DNA of 64,000 nt from Platynereis dumerilii (taxonomy: Eukaryota; Annelida; Polychaeta; Phyllodocida; Nereididae), in assembly GCA_026936325.1 (NCBI GenBank), contig JAPTHN010000042.1, positions 1 through 64,000 of the forward strand, given 5' to 3'. The position numbers and the translations under genes are program-made. A model generated the notes under the pieces. That model made no database searches, was not told the origin of the DNA, and saw nothing but the letters and a program-made list of their open reading frames with translations. Every line of letters starts with the position of its first letter. The first letter of the stretch is position 1. This document shows positions 34,469-47,543 of the stretch, piece after piece.

Positions 34469-34476
34469 CTCATCAT

Positions 34477-34736
34477 CATATAAATACATAGAACGGACAT
34501 GAGGCTGTATGATGCCACCTCAAGATGAGGTCACCAAATCCGCCATATTGGAACTGCCCTGAGACATGACGTCACAATAGACTAATTATGATGTGACGTC
34601 ATGGCATTGTTATAAGTGACATCACAGTTATTGGTGACGTCATGGTCCATTGTGCCAGTATTCAGGGCAGTTCCAAGATGGTGGATTTGGTTGCTTCATC
34701 TGCCAGAGCCTCATGTCCCTTCTATGTATTTCTATG
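34477..34736 (+). mobile_element. 260 bp MITE with three TGACGTCA sites, copy 1
   Basis: Ends CATATAAATACATAGAACGG and, inverted, CATAGAAATACATAGAAGGG. CTCATCAT stands directly on both sides (34469-34476 and 34737-34744), an exact 8 bp target duplication as for hAT elements. Perfect TGACGTCA palindromes lie at 34567, 34594 and 34635. The second copy (57114-57373) has exactly the same length. Confidence 0.88.
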
Positions 34737-34744
34737 CTCATCAT

Positions 34745-35255
34745 TCATCATCACAATATTATGATGGTCTTCAACACTTTAGAATGCTATGGCATGGGAA
34801 CCTTGGGCAGTATTCTCTGTGTTTCTGCCCATGGGCACCATTCTATGTAATGTGGCTGCCCTCAGCTGTATCTTTGTGGTAAGCTCACTGCTAATTTTTT
34901 GCCCGCATTGTGGGGTGTGACTGAGAGCAAATACAATGCAATAAAATACAATACATAACGCTTTTTAGGCTTCCTAGATATATCTGCTATGATAATAAGT
35001 TTTTCTTATTTTGCATTTTCCTAGTAACAACATTCATTGTAATTTTTTTGCTGCGACTAATGCACTTCCCAGAAAGTTATTAATGCTACACTGCGTCTGG
35101 ATGATGGTTATCAAAAATTGTTGACAATATAAATTACATTTTATTTTGTACGGATGGGATATTGTCATATGCATCTGATGCCCAGTACAATACGCAGTGC
35201 ATTTATTTATGAATATTGTTGCAGGTCCAGCAGTCACTTCTCAACTTGATGAATA
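34745..35255. other. unassigned stretch
   Basis: No gene. GCACTTCCCAGAAAGTTAT at about 35061 matches a word in both segmental copies (about 22208 and 31885), so part of this is a dispersed repeat. Confidence 0.4.
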
Positions 35256-36037
35256 GAGTAGGTCAGGGCATGCGGCCCCCTTTAACTTCGAGGTGTGATT
35301 TGACCTACTTTCAACTAGTGAAACAAATGTCTACCAATTTTAATAAAGGAGTTACGGCCATTTTTGTAAAAAATTTAAAATGGCCTTCTTAGCCCACTCA
35401 TCGGGACAGAAGCCCCCCTATTATAATCCTATGGCAATTTTTTTTGCGAGCGCATTCAGCCTAAAAGTTATTTCTTAGGGTTCTTCTAAAATTTTTAAGG
35501 CATTCTATTAACTTTTTCTGAATTTCAGAAATTTTATGGTCATACTTTTATTTTTTAATATTTTTTGCCTTGATTCAATTTCGGGCCAAATTTTTTTCTA
35601 TTTTAATAAGCTATTCTATCAAGATCTAAGGTAAAGTACACATTATGAAATGGTTCCTGAAGCGGCTTCGACCCCCAGTGAAGGGGGCCGCATGCCCCAT
35701 ATCATGTGGGGCCTCTCGCCCCAAACCCGCATATTTTAATTTTACCCCTATATTTTGAACTAAAATTAAAAAAACATGATCCAAATCATATTTATGTGAT
35801 GGTCATAAAGTGAAGCAATGCAGATATCCATTATACTGATTAAAATTGCCAAAGTTATTTCTGACAACCCCTTTCAAAGAATTAGTAAAGGTTACAAAAA
35901 CCATGCACATTTTTTTGTTTCTTTAATTTCTACTCTAGCTTCAATCCTATCAATAGACAAACGCACCAAAAATGTAAGTTTAGATTTAACCCTGGGGGGC
36001 CTCTCACCTAACCCGGGCTTCTTGCCCCGACCTACTC
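35256..36037 (-). mobile_element. GAGTAGGTC element, copy 2 (782 bp)
   Basis: Inverted copy of 9384-10154, with ends GAGTAGGTCAGGGCATG and, inverted, GAGTAGGTCGGGGCAAG and TA on both sides. Long stretches match, for example ATGCAGATATCCATTATA near 35818. The open frame 35818-36168 on the plus strand is not conserved in the other copy. Confidence 0.75.
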
Positions 36038-36047
36038 TATGTATATA

Positions 36048-36259
36048 CAGTAGCGGACAAAAGTTTAGGCCACATCGATATTTTGTTAATATCAGGGCAA
36101 ATAGGTGGTTAACTGAAGAAAATCTTCATGGATTTTTTTGTCTATGTATCAGGCATGTTGTACCATAGAGAAAACTTCAAATATTTTAGCACTTACTTCA
36201 ATATGTGTGATAAACAAACATTAAAATTCTAAGGTGGACTAAACTTTTGTCTGATGCTG
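36048..36259. mobile_element. Tc1/mariner-type MITE (212 bp)
   Basis: Left end CAGTAGCGGACAAAAGTTTA after TA and right end, read inverted, CAGCATCAGACAAAAGTTTA. The GGACAAAAGTTT word is typical of Tc1-like ends. No transposase. It sits 10 bases from the preceding element. Confidence 0.8.
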
Positions 36260-36451
36260 TTACCACAACAAGGGCCTTCATTGGCATGGTACTACTGAGC
36301 AAAAATGTGTAAATGATTCAATATGATTATAGAGGAGTCACATAACCTTTTTTCATCTGATTTAAAAGTGATCAGTTGTCGGACAGGAAAAAATATATTT
36401 ATTTACTTTTTTCTCATATTTCCAATTTAGGCGGTGATAATGATGATTTAT

Positions 36452-38772
36452 TAAAGTAAAGTAAAGTAAAGTAAAGTTTTTATTGACCATATTTACATAT
36501 ATGTACAATGCTATTTACATTTTCCATCACCAAAATGCAATATATATGGCAGGCTGACGCCAATGCAGGCGTATTTGCCTTTATCAGTAACTATATGTAA
36601 AGTGAATATCATATTAATCAAGCACAAAATATAACCAGTGAAGCATTATCCAATATTTTTATCACAATATTTACAGAATAAATCAATTTATACAGTAACT
36701 AGAAATACATCTAATTTACAAATTGAAAGCCAACATTATTGTTAGGTGCTGCCTCTGGCTGCCCCGCATATGAGGCTGCCAAATCACGTTTTCCACCCCT
36801 CAGGGTGGATGGGGAAATCTGACAAGACAGCCCCGCAAAGGCAACCAGAGACAGCTGTGTAGCATCTGTTCTTTCATAATTAGAGACAGACTGACGCATT
36901 GAGATATTTCTACTTGTGTATGTTTCACTATCTTAAATCGAAATTATTCATAAGATAATCTTTCAATCGTTTCTTGTAAGTGTGAATGCTACAATTAGTA
37001 TTTACTAAGGGGTTAATTTTATTCCAATATTTAACTCCTTGAAATTTGATTGATTTTGCATATAAGTGTGTTTTCACTGTGGTACATGGAAACTATTTGA
37101 CTGACGTGTTTGTCTTGGGACAATGTCAGAATTAAATGCAAACATCTCTTTAAAAATATCAGGTAGTGAACCTTTTAGAAACTTGTATAGGAACATCATA
37201 AGGCGCTGGATGTAAATATGTGAAAGTTTTAGGATTTTCAGATCTTTAAATATTGGTTCAGTGTGGGCATAATATTCAGCAGATGATATTATACGTACTG
37301 CTTTCTTCTGCAATTTGATCAGATATGATAAATGACATATAGGAGCACTTCCCCAGACCTCGATGCAATACAAAAGATGTGGATATATCATAGAAAAATA
37401 AAGTACTTTTAAAGTACTCTTTGGTAGAACTTTCCTGGCTTTGCAAAGGATCCCAATTCCTTTAGAAACTTTGTTTTTGACATGTTGAATATGTTCACTC
37501 CAATCCAATTTAGGATCAAGGACAACTCCGATGAATTTGGAATGATCTACCTTTTCAATACTATGGCCACTTATCAATACATCAGGAGCTAGGGCTATGC
37601 GCCGATTGTTCGATTTAAATATCATGTACTGGGTCTTTGACAAATTTAGTGACAATTTGTTGGTGTTCAGCCAGTCAACAATTTTGGATATTTCATTGTT
37701 CATAGTTCTGACAGCACCTTCAATTGATTTGTCACTCACAAAAATGTTTGTATCATCTGCAAATAACAATGGCAGTAGTACATGGGAAACATTCACAATA
37801 TCATTTATATATAGCAAAAAGAGCAAAGGCCCAAGGATTGATCCCTGAGGGACGCCACATTTAATCATTTTTTCATCAGAAATCACGTTGTCAAAAGAAA
37901 CAAACTGTTTTCTAGCACGTAAGTAATCCTTTAGCCATGATAATGCACTCCCTCTTATGCCATACTTCTCAAGCTTGTGCAGAAGAATATTGTGATCAAC
38001 TGTATCGAAAGCCTTTTTAAAGTCTAGAAATACGCCAACAACAACATCACCCTTATCAATTGCAGAAGATATTTTGTCAACTAAAGTCATTAATGCCATG
38101 CTAGTATTATGACCTTCACGGAAACCAAACTGATATTTATACAGAATATCATGTCTCCTGATAAAAGAAAAAATCCGGTCATACATGATTCTCTCTAATA
38201 TCTTAGAGAAGACAGGAAGTATAGATACAGGCCTATAGTTGCTTATGTTCATAGCATCACCTGATTTATATAAGGGAATCACCTTGGCAATTTTCATTTT
38301 ATCAGGAAAAAATCCTTGAGAGAGAGCAATTTATTAGATGTGTGAGAACATGAAGATAAATGGAGGAGGTTTTTTTTATAACATCAGAGTGGACGCCATC
38401 AAAACCAGCGCTAGCATTTCTTAAGAGTGTAATCACTTTTTGAACTTCAACAGAGTCAACAGGAGATACAAACACAGATTCGGAGTTACGTTGTTGGATA
38501 TATGATAGAGGATCAGTTCCTGTTACTGGAATTTTCTTTGCAAGGTCAGGACCTATATTTATGAAGAAGGAATTGAAGGAATTAGCAATATTGATCTTAT
38601 TTGACTCTACTTTGTCGGCATTATTGAATTGATTAGGCTTTTTGACATTTTTGTTTTTACTAATCACATCTATGATTATAGACCACATTTTCCTTGAATT
38701 ACCTTGATTAGACTTCAGAAGGTCATGGATGTACTTTCTGTCTGGATTCCATTTCTTCGTATCAACTTTCAC
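36452..38772 (-). mobile_element. 5'-truncated LINE (CR1/jockey-type)
   Basis: Runs leftward. The 3' end is a pentanucleotide tail, read on the plus strand as TAAAG repeated five times (36452-36476). The untranslated 3' part is about 600 bp. Only the linker and the reverse transcriptase remain; the N-terminal ORF and endonuclease are missing, so it is 5' truncated. Target duplication not determined. Confidence 0.85.
37074..38772 (-). CDS. LINE reverse transcriptase, two frame segments
   Basis: Segment 38302-38772 codes the region before the polymerase (KKPNQF, SFFINIGPDLAKKIP, ASAGFDGVHSDVIKK). Segment 37074-38297 (407 aa) holds the polymerase: NYRPVSILPVFSKILER, motif A FLDFKKAFDTVDH (Asp92 of the segment), motif B GVPQGSILGPLLF (150-160), motif C LFADDTNIF (FADD 179-182), then the thumb region with LGV-like FIGVVLDPKLDW. 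It copies element RNA into DNA at nicked target sites. The two segments are offset by one base at a CTCTCTCT tract followed by six T on the coding strand, so the frame break could be slippage in evolution or in sequencing. The catalytic residues are intact. Confidence 0.88.
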
Positions 38773-38815
38773 ATTTCGTCCGATCCATTTACATTCCGCT
38801 GGAGATGTGGCTTAC

Positions 38816-38903
38816 CTTATTTTCTCTCTTGCTACATCATCCTTGGCAAATTCCGCCTTCTTAGCAAACAGGTATTCCTCCACCCACCTGAACTTCTCTT
38901 GTC
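38816..38903 (-). other. possible host exon (weak)
   Basis: On the minus strand, TTCAAATAG precedes an 88-base stretch that reads QEKFRWVEEYLFAKKAE and then FAKDDVAREKIR and ends at a consensus GTAAGC donor. It lies just beyond the coding start of the LINE. It may be an exon of an unrecognised gene, or part of the LINE. No second exon was found. Confidence 0.25.
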
Positions 38904-40715
38904 CTATTTGAAATGGCGAAGGATGAAAATTGGAGAGTGGACAAAGCTATTTGTATATGAAGGTCAACTAATAAAAGGTATCAAGAAAATATATGTTTGA
39001 TACATTTTCATCCCTCTAATAGAGTAAGCAGTCACCAAACACCCGGTCACACTGCAAAAAATGCGTTTTTGCATGGGATTTGTCTACCAGATGCCTATTT
39101 GAGGCTTCATAAAAAAGTGACAGGAGAGTTTTCTTTGGCCTAAGTATGTGTCCTGATCAAGTCAAACAACTTTTGTTTGTTCTCTTTATTTCAGACCATC
39201 AATAAAGAAAATATTTATTGTAACTCTTTTAGATAGCCATATGACTAAAACAAACTTTGCTGGTTCACCCCCATTTACTCAGCTACTGTGGTTAAAAATG
39301 CTCGACGGTGCATCCCACTTACAGAATACAAGAATTTATTTACTCTCAGTGTTTAAACAGATCAACATTAGCACAGTAGTGGCTAGTGACACCGAGCATG
39401 TGACAATTTACAAGTGATAACATTTTAAAAATAGCAAATAAAAATTTGAAGAAATCAAGATTGTAAAAATTACATATTGTACTTAGATGTTAATGATGCA
39501 AAATTTGTTTTGATGTTTTTTTATGATGCAAATATATTTTGAAGTTAAATGTTTATGATGCAAAATGTATTTTGATAATGTTTATGATGCCAATATATTT
39601 TGAAGTTAAATGTTTAGGATGCAAAATGTAGTTCCTCTTCAAATGTTTGCACATTTCGTAGATTTCCAACTGTAACCTGCTTTAAAATCACACTCATAAC
39701 AAATTCTAATTACAAACATTATACCAGTGAAATGGGGTTTGGAAAGGGGCAAAATGTTACAGCTCTCGCAATTGGTCTGAAGAAATCACTGTTTTCTCAG
39801 TGCCAGATTGGACAATGGACATATATGATTTCTTATGTCGACACTTCATTGCTTAACATTGGAGGATGTGCAAAATTGGTGCAATCCAGTCTAGGAGGGG
39901 TGTTCAGAAAGTTGGAGGCTTTTTTTTTATTTGGACACTTATTTTCAATCTAGAACTACGAATTTTTCACAGGATAAAATTCAGCATATTTTGAATGAAT
40001 TTCCAAAATTTTGGACAATTTGGACATTTTTAAGTCATTCAGTGGTTGCCATGGAAACTGAAAGTTCAGCTTCTTGGGACAGATAATATCGAAACCACTA
40101 AAGCCAATGAATTTTGGCTGTGAAAGACCTCTTCTCTATCACTTGCATTAGTGAGATTGAGAATATTTGACACAAGAAATATCATATTAGCCTTAAAAAT
40201 ACTACCAAGCTCAACAAAAGCATTGATTCATACGCCTGACCCATTGAAGTAAATGTTCCTTGAAGTCCCAGATCATTGGTGTACCTTGCGCCATTTAACA
40301 TTATGGTAGGCCCCTCCCCAAGCTAAAGGTGGAAACAAGCTCTTTTTTCTATTTTGATGTGCTGAACAAACTTTTGTTTCAATGTCATGTGTTGAACAAA
40401 CTTTTGTTTCATTGCAAGTCGCGAGGTTTCCCTCCCCTCCCCTTGCCAAGTATCACCTGGTCAGCCCTTCAAATTTACACCATAACAGTTTGAGATCACT
40501 GATCTGTAAGTTTTTAAAAAATGTTTGAGAGTCAGTGATCCTTGACTAGTCTGAAGACTAAAGCATCGTTACTGAAATGGACTTAGTAAACCTGGTTTAA
40601 AGAAGTTAAGAGCAGGTCTAACTGTTAAAACTGTGTTGGTGAAATCGGCCCAGTAGGCAGTCGGTCCATGTTGTGAGCAGTTGCAAGAGCTGTAAACATA
40701 CACTTTGAACATGTG
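38904..40715. other. unassigned stretch with relict repeats
   Basis: 39487-39632 holds a tandem repeat of about 60-65 bp (TTTATGATGCAAA ... TTTTGAAGTTAAATG), roughly two and a half units. 39760-39900 is a diverged part of the 802-2514 element. 40330-40460 resembles 51930-52050 (GTGCTGAACAAACTTTTGTTTC words, CACCTGGTCAG). No gene recognised. Confidence 0.5.
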
Positions 40716-41088
40716 CACTGTGTACTAACCAATTGACCTAATTAAGGATTTTTTGTTTACATTTTGCTAGTTCTCATTTATAGAGCAAACAAGAAACTTT
40801 GCATTATAGCCAGTATAGTACAAGTAATACGCACAAAAAAAGTGGAATCAATCAGGAAAGTTTTCTGGGAGAGAAGGCAGTTTTAGTAAATTTTAGTGCA
40901 TTTTTTACTAGAATCCCCAAATCTTTTGATTGTTGAATATATAATGCTTGTAATTTCACATCAGGATGTCTAATACATAAATACAACATACTGGCTGTGT
41001 TATGTTGTAATTGGATTGGTTTCTTGTCTAAAATTTAAGATTTTATGATTAACTAGGTCGCTTGGCATGGAGCAAACGGTACACAGTG
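40716..41088 (+). mobile_element. CACTGTGTAC element, copy 2
   Basis: 373 bp, starts CACTGTGTACTAACC and ends GGTACACAGTG. It matches 19438-19824 in inverse orientation along most of its length, with moderate divergence. Confidence 0.75.
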
Positions 41089-41579
41089 TTTATCTGTTTA
41101 TTGCGACGAAGCATGTATGGACAATAAGTGACATGCATGATTAGTTTTTCACCTAGGGTACATTTGGGGTTAGCTTAAGGTTAAAATTTAATTGAATAAT
41201 CAATTTTAGCACCTATTAGAGCACCTATTGAGGCATGAAACAAACTTTTGTTGACTTCTATTGATTAAGGCTTTTATTAGAAGTATAAGTTTGACTGTTA
41301 GGATAAGCTTCTTGGAATGATTTGCTTCACCTAGTTTGGCTGCATGGCATTAAGTTGTCTTTGTCTGCCGAAGTCACTCTAATATTAGTATTATTTATCT
41401 ACGACATTTCTATAGCACCCAATTCATAGGACATTGCACTCTAAGGCACTTAGAAATATATAAGTATCAGCTCTGCTGTCACAATCTTTCAATGCATTGA
41501 AGTCCAGGGAAAGATCAAGTCCATTGGAGTTTGTGGTTTAATCTTCATCATTGCACATGCCATACTTCTGCAGTTTGGT

Positions 41580-41763
41580 GGAGTCTGGTTGGAGTCTGGT
41601 TGGAGTCTGGTTGGAGTCTGGTTGGAGTCTGGTTGGAGTCTGGTTGGAGTCTGGTTGGAGTCTGGTTGGAGTCTGGTTGGAGTCTGGTTGGAGTCTGGTT
41701 GGAGTCTGGTTGGAGTCTGGTTGGAGTCTGGCTGGAGTCTGGTTGGAGTCTGGCTGGAGTCTT
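41580..41763 (+). repeat. 11 bp minisatellite GGAGTCTGGTT
   Basis: About 16-17 head-to-tail units of GGAGTCTGGTT; most units are identical, with T-to-C changes only in the last three or so. Because 11 is not a multiple of three and the unit has no stop in any phase, all frames stay open and give 11-residue peptide repeats that are not real proteins. Confidence 0.95.
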
Positions 41764-41764
41764 G

Positions 41765-43017
41765 ATGCTGATCACACTACAGGGGAAGTTTGACATTGCC
41801 GTCACTATGACCAACAATCGGCAGCCACAACCATAACCGACTAACTCGGATTGAGTTTCAGGACGGTCACAGAGATTCGAACCCACATCCTTTCATGCCA
41901 TTTAGCTCTTTGTACAGCAAAGCACAAGCATGGCTGCTACTATAAAGTACTGCACTAAACTCTCCCATATCCTGCTGTCAAGTATGCCAAGTGAGTTTTT
42001 GGAATTTCCTTTCACGTGAGTTTTATATGTCGTTTATCGCTTAGCAATAATTAATTTTTTTTTACAAATTAAGTGCCACCTATATCATGATCAATCATTA
42101 TAATCATTGTCACGATTTGTGCTCTAGTTTTTAATGTCTTGGCAAGCTATTCTCAAATATGCACACATAAAACCAAATAGGTCTGGGCTTGTATTAAAAC
42201 CAAAGTGATGTTTTGTCTTTGGGTCAATACCAAACGTGCTCGACCAAACTGCTTGTGGAAGCATGAATTATCATTAGATAAGATGTCTGGCGTTATAGAT
42301 TTTTTCGGATTAGCGGTCCAAACAGTTTCAAAATAATTAACTGTCAACTTGGACTATGATATCAAGGGCTTAAAATTGTTTTTAAAAATTGTTTGTGTCA
42401 GTTTAAGGTTTAATCAATTGATTCAATGCATATCACATCTTGCAGCATAGGTGTCGATAAACAAACTAATAAAAAATCTAAAGTACTCATCTAATAAGAT
42501 GATTAAGAAACCAACAGGTAACTGTGAATGACGTGGCAACCAGTTGGCAAATTGAGAAGAAGAAAATGTATTTTTACAATGGACCGCCAATATGCAAAGA
42601 TAATTTTTGTGTCTGTGATGAGTAAATCAATGCCAATGGAATTTCAATGGCAAGGGAGGCTCAATTACTTATACATCAAAGATTTTAACCTGTTTACATG
42701 TAACTGTTTTTGTGCAAAAGAAAATTGGCTGCTATTTGTATCCCAATGCCTCAAATGACCTTGTATGTTTTCACCTCATTGGATGAGTGTCCTTACTTCT
42801 ACAAGCAGTTTATTTGAGGATGTTTAGCATTGACCCAATGGCAAACATAACCTGTTTCAATCACATACAGGCGGTACTATGCATTACAGTAGACGAATGA
42901 CGAGTACATACATTCTGCTGCTAGTGTACATCAATGGTCTCACAACGTGCCATATCCATTTCATTGATATTGACTATTTGTAATTGGGCAACTTCTGACC
43001 TTATTAGTGGTTCAAGT
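41765..43017. repeat. dispersed repeat copies upstream of DUF1647-like gene
   Basis: 42345-42470 and 42820-42890 match pieces of the last intron of collagen B. The remainder is AT-rich and without recognisable features. Confidence 0.5.
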
Positions 43018-43426
43018 GGGATCGTTCAGAATTTATGACTGGGGGGTGGGAGTTTTGCCCAAGGGTTTACTAACTTTTCACACATGTTTCAAGGGGGGGT
43101 ACTAATTTTTGACAACATGTCTAAGGGGGGGTAAGAAATTTTAACAAAACAAAAACGTTAAAAAACACGCATGTATTCAGGTTGACCACACATTTTCACA
43201 TGCAAAAGTCCGAAAATCTGTTCACGCAACTGTACGATGGGCACATGTATAACAATATATGTATGTATTGCTTTGAATGTCGAGAGGGGGGGTACTAATA
43301 ATACGCATGAAACCTAGGGGTGGGGTACTAAAAATCTGCATGGAACTCAAGGGGGGGGGTGTCAATTTTTGAAGGGAAGTTCTGGCAAAACTCCCACCCC
43401 CCCAGTCATAAATTCTGAACGGTCCC
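43018..43426. mobile_element. GGGACCGTTCAG MITE, copy 2 (409 bp)
   Basis: Ends GGGATCGTTCAGAATTTATG and, inverted, GGGACCGTTCAGAATTTATG. The inside follows copy 1 (32128-32544) with the same G runs and TACTAA words. A clear target duplication is not visible here. It lies about 240 bases upstream of the first recognised exon of the DUF1647-like gene. Confidence 0.8.
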
Positions 43427-43667
43427 TTTAAACATAGGAAGTATAGGATATGATCTCACTGACTGCTGACTGCTTACACGTCATAGACTTTAACATGGCA
43501 TGGATATATAGGTCTAGGACCTCACAAGGAACAGTTCAGTCCAATTCTGTAAGCAATCGTTTTTTGTCTACAACCGCAATTAATTTTTCATTTATCTTTA
43601 TTTCAGTGAACGCAGTGTCATAATTATATACCTCGTATTCGATTAAATATTGATTTGTTGATTTCAG

Positions 43668-44050
43668 AGCCAACAGTATCTTCCTTCTTCTTTCTCGTGC
43701 TGTTCTTGGCGTCATTTCTCCTGCTAATGGCGCCCAATAAGAAACACGTCATTTTGAGGCGTGTGATACATACAACAACTGATGAACAATATCCAACCTA
43801 TGTAGTACCTATAGACCGCAGGATCAAGGGACAGCCATTTTACAGTGTTAACGTATCGTACATTGAGACATTATTACCGAGACCTATCGAGTTACGTCGT
43901 AAAGATCTCCAGGATTTTGTCATAGTGTCAGCCATCTCTGCCAACTACCTCAAACGACTGACGAAGTTGGTCGAGTCCGTACAGAAATATTTTCCAAAGC
44001 ATAAAATGATCATCTACGACCTGGGCCTCACTGACAAGGAACATGCACAG
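43668..44050 (+). CDS. DUF1647-like gene exon: anchor and first conserved block
   Basis: Acceptor TTGTTGATTTCAG ends at 43667 and donor GTATAT begins at 44051. Entry is phase 1 (the first codon needs one base from an upstream exon), exit phase 0. There is no ATG before the membrane anchor in frame near the exon, so the start lies upstream. The exon ends within [10 protein letters not shown]. Confidence 0.82.
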
Positions 44051-47000
44051 GTATATTGTAAAAAAAAACTGATTTATTGACTTCAATTTTGTGTCTAACA
44101 CTGATAGAAATGCTACCAAAAGAGCCCTCATTCTGTATGAATTTCTTTGTGCAAATAGATTTTCTTATTGTGCTCATGACACACTGTAATATATACTGTA
44201 TTTGCATTACAATTCCGTTCCCAAGAATACAGATTACGTTCTGTTCCGCTGAATACAGACACCCGTATTTGTATAGTATTTAAAACAAATTGCTTCAGTG
44301 CGGAACAGCAATGCAAACAGGGAAACATTTTCACCTCTCGTTCAAATAAAAATTAGTTAGACCTATACCATCTTTGGGAGATGGATTTGGTTTTCCTTAA
44401 CAGCTTGTATTCATCGGTCTTTCTTAATGCTGGTGTACATACTTATTGTAAACCTGTTATATTCCCCATTCAAAATTTTTAAATTGGTTGCAAAATATAC
44501 TTTGATTTAATAGATATTCTCTTTCAGGCTAAAAGAATGTGCCAGGTTGAAGTGAGGAAATTCCCTTTTCACAAATATCCGCCTCATGTTAGGGAAATGC
44601 ACAGTTACGCATTCAAGCCACTTGCAGTCGCTGTAAGTTACTCTTAGGAGCTGATCAGATGATAGTCGTGGGGGGCGAGGGGTTAAGGAGGGCTATGGAT
44701 TTGTCTTACAAACTTTTTTGCATGCGGCGTGATGAAAAAGTATTTTTCAGGGGCCAACAGAGCATTTTTTAAGAATTGTCGGCTGGGAGACCAACGGAAC
44801 TTTGTAGCGCCATGATTCGCGGCATCCATAGATGAGATCAATTAGAAATATTTTTATGAAGATGTGTTTGGGAGTTTAAACTTTTGACCGGGCAGCTAAT
44901 TCAGGACTTTGTCACAATTCCATCTCAACAAGTTTGAAAAATTATAAATTGTTGAAAATCGGAAAGATTAAATTTAAGCTAAAGTTCGGTTGTAAAGTGC
45001 TTGAAGAATATTTTTCATACGGAAGGAAGAAGCCTCACTTTAAAATGCACTCTGGAACTACAAATTATTACAACCAAATGTGAAATTAATTAGTCCCAGG
45101 GAAAATTGGTCTCCCAGTGATTAATTTGGCAATGACTGGGAGACCAAATCTGTTCACTGGGAGACCTTTTGGTCTTCCAGTTATGCCCCATTCTCACGGG
45201 GGATGACGGTAAGCTTTTTATCGACGGGGGCGCAGAGCCAGACGAATTCTTGCAAGATTTTCAGTTAGGACGGCGCGAAGGGCAATTATGTAATCAATTA
45301 AGCTAATCGATAACCATGCAGCGAAAGCCACGGCGGGGATCTTTTTGTTCCCTGCGGGCAGAAAAGTTGTACGCCGTCATCAAAAGTTCGCCGGGGGGAA
45401 AGAAATTTCCTCCTCCTGCGGGATACTTTTATATCGCCCCGTGATATAAAAAGTACCCCGCAGGGAACCTATAACTGCCCCTCAGTGAACCTATTTCACC
45501 GCGGCGGACTATATTTTCACAACGCCGGGGATTGCTTTTACGACTGCGGGAATGGTTTTGTTCTCCACGGGAATGAAAAGCATGACGCCGTTGTCAAGGG
45601 CACCGCGGCGGAGGAGGGCGCTGCGAAAGCCAATAAAAAGGGCCGCAGAGGGCCGCCTTGCTTCACTTGCTGCTTGACCTTTGAAGGGGACACTCCTGGA
45701 TGCTGGACAGACATGATGGCTGATGAAGATGCTGGGGAAGACCTTGACGTTGCTGTTGTTGCTGCTGTTGCTGGTGCTTTTTATCTAAGAAGAATACGGA
45801 GAAGGAGGAAGATGAAGAGATGGTGGATTCGGAATTGGCTGCTGCAGAGGGAACAACATGGCCATTTCTACCAGCTGCTGCCTGAATTGGCCAACAATGA
45901 TGTCTCTGGCTACTACAACTTCTGCAGAATGCCTCCTGACATTTTTGCTGAAATCCTGGCTGCTGTGGCTCCTGCAATTACAAAACAAGACACCAACATG
46001 AGGAGGGCTCTGGAACCTGGATTGAAGTTGGCAGTCACCCTACGGTACATGGCGACAGGAGAGAGCTACAAGTCCTTGGCCTACGGTTTCAGAGTGGCTC
46101 CCAACACCATCTGCAATTTTATCCCCAGTGTCTGCATTGCCATCATGCGAGCTTACGAACATCTGCTGGCCCTGCCAATGGATCCAGCATCCTGGAAGGA
46201 AGTTGCCAAGGGCTTCGAGAAGAGGTGGAACATGCCCCATTGCATCGGAGCACTGGATGGGAAGCATGTTGGCATCAGATGTCCTCGGAAAGCTGGGTCA
46301 ATCTACTTCAACTACAAGGGCTTCCATTCCATTGTGCTTATGGCTTTGGTGGATTCTGACTACAAGTTCCTGTACGTGCAGGCTGGATGCCAAGGAAGCT
46401 CATCGGATGGAGGAGTCTTCCTGGACACAAGGCTGAGGGACCTGCTGGAAGAAGAACGACTTGGGCTACCCCCTGCTGAACCTCTACCTGGCACAGTTGG
46501 GAATCCTTTTCCATACTTCATCGTTGGAGATGAGGCCTTCCCCCTGAAGAGCTGGTTGCTGAAGCCTGTTCCAAGAAGAAACCTTGACATCCCCTCCAGA
46601 GTCTACAACTACAGAATTTCAAGAGCCAGGAGAGTGGTGGAGAATGCCTTCGGTATCCTGTCCCACAGGTTCAGATGCTTCCTAACTACGATGCCCCAGA
46701 AACCCGGCAGAGTGGCAGCCATCACTCTGGCAGCCTGCACTCTACACAATCTTCTGCGAGACAGAATAGGAATTCATCGAGCCATGGACAACGACGTAAT
46801 GGACAGAGAAGATCCTGCAACCCATGAAGTCACTGAAGGACTGTGGAGAGGAGACCCCTTGCATGACCTTGGATTCGCTCCAGCATATGGAAATGCCACA
46901 AGACAAGCCAAACAGTACCGAGACTACCTACGAGACTACGTGAACAGCCCAGCAGGAAGTGTCCCCTGGCAGATGGACAGAATTTGAAGATGAAGCAGAG

Positions 47001-47505
47001 CAGCAGCAGCAGCAGCAACAGCAACAGCAATTCAATGCCCCCTTAAAAAACCACAAATTAACCCAGCCCTTGTAAGGGCTTACCACTTCCTCCAGAAAGA
47101 GCAGGCCTTGTACACATCTTTATGTTGACAAACCCCCCCCCCCCCAAAAAAAAAAGCCCTCCCTGCAACAACTACATATTTTGTGACGTACACTCTAAAA
47201 AATGCCAGGACAAAATTGGTTTTTTAGATTCAAAATGGTTTTTTGAAAAACCAAATTTCAATGCAAAACCAACATGGATTTTTAAAAAAATCCATGTTGG
47301 TTTTTTGCATTGAAATTTGGTTTTTCAAAAAACCATTTTGAATCTAAAAAACCAATTTTGTCTGAACTTTTTTAGAGTGTACATAAAATGGTAAATTTTT
47401 AGCTTTGTATCTATCTGTACAACCCATTTAAATCACTTTCACTTCCTCTCTATCTGCCTATCTATCTAGCTATATATCTGGCTATCTATCTGTCTATCTA
47501 TCTGC

Positions 47506-47543
<38 letters not shown>

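Noticed and set aside
41580-41763. CRISPR-like array
   Set aside because: Units are head to tail without spacers, in a eukaryotic context.
41531-41886. Open frames on both strands over the 11 bp repeat
   Set aside because: The repeat lacks stops in every phase, so the frames are forced; not a gene.
45663-46590. Minus-strand frames within the transposase gene
   Set aside because: Shadows of a GC-rich coding sequence whose plus strand carries the full DDE core.
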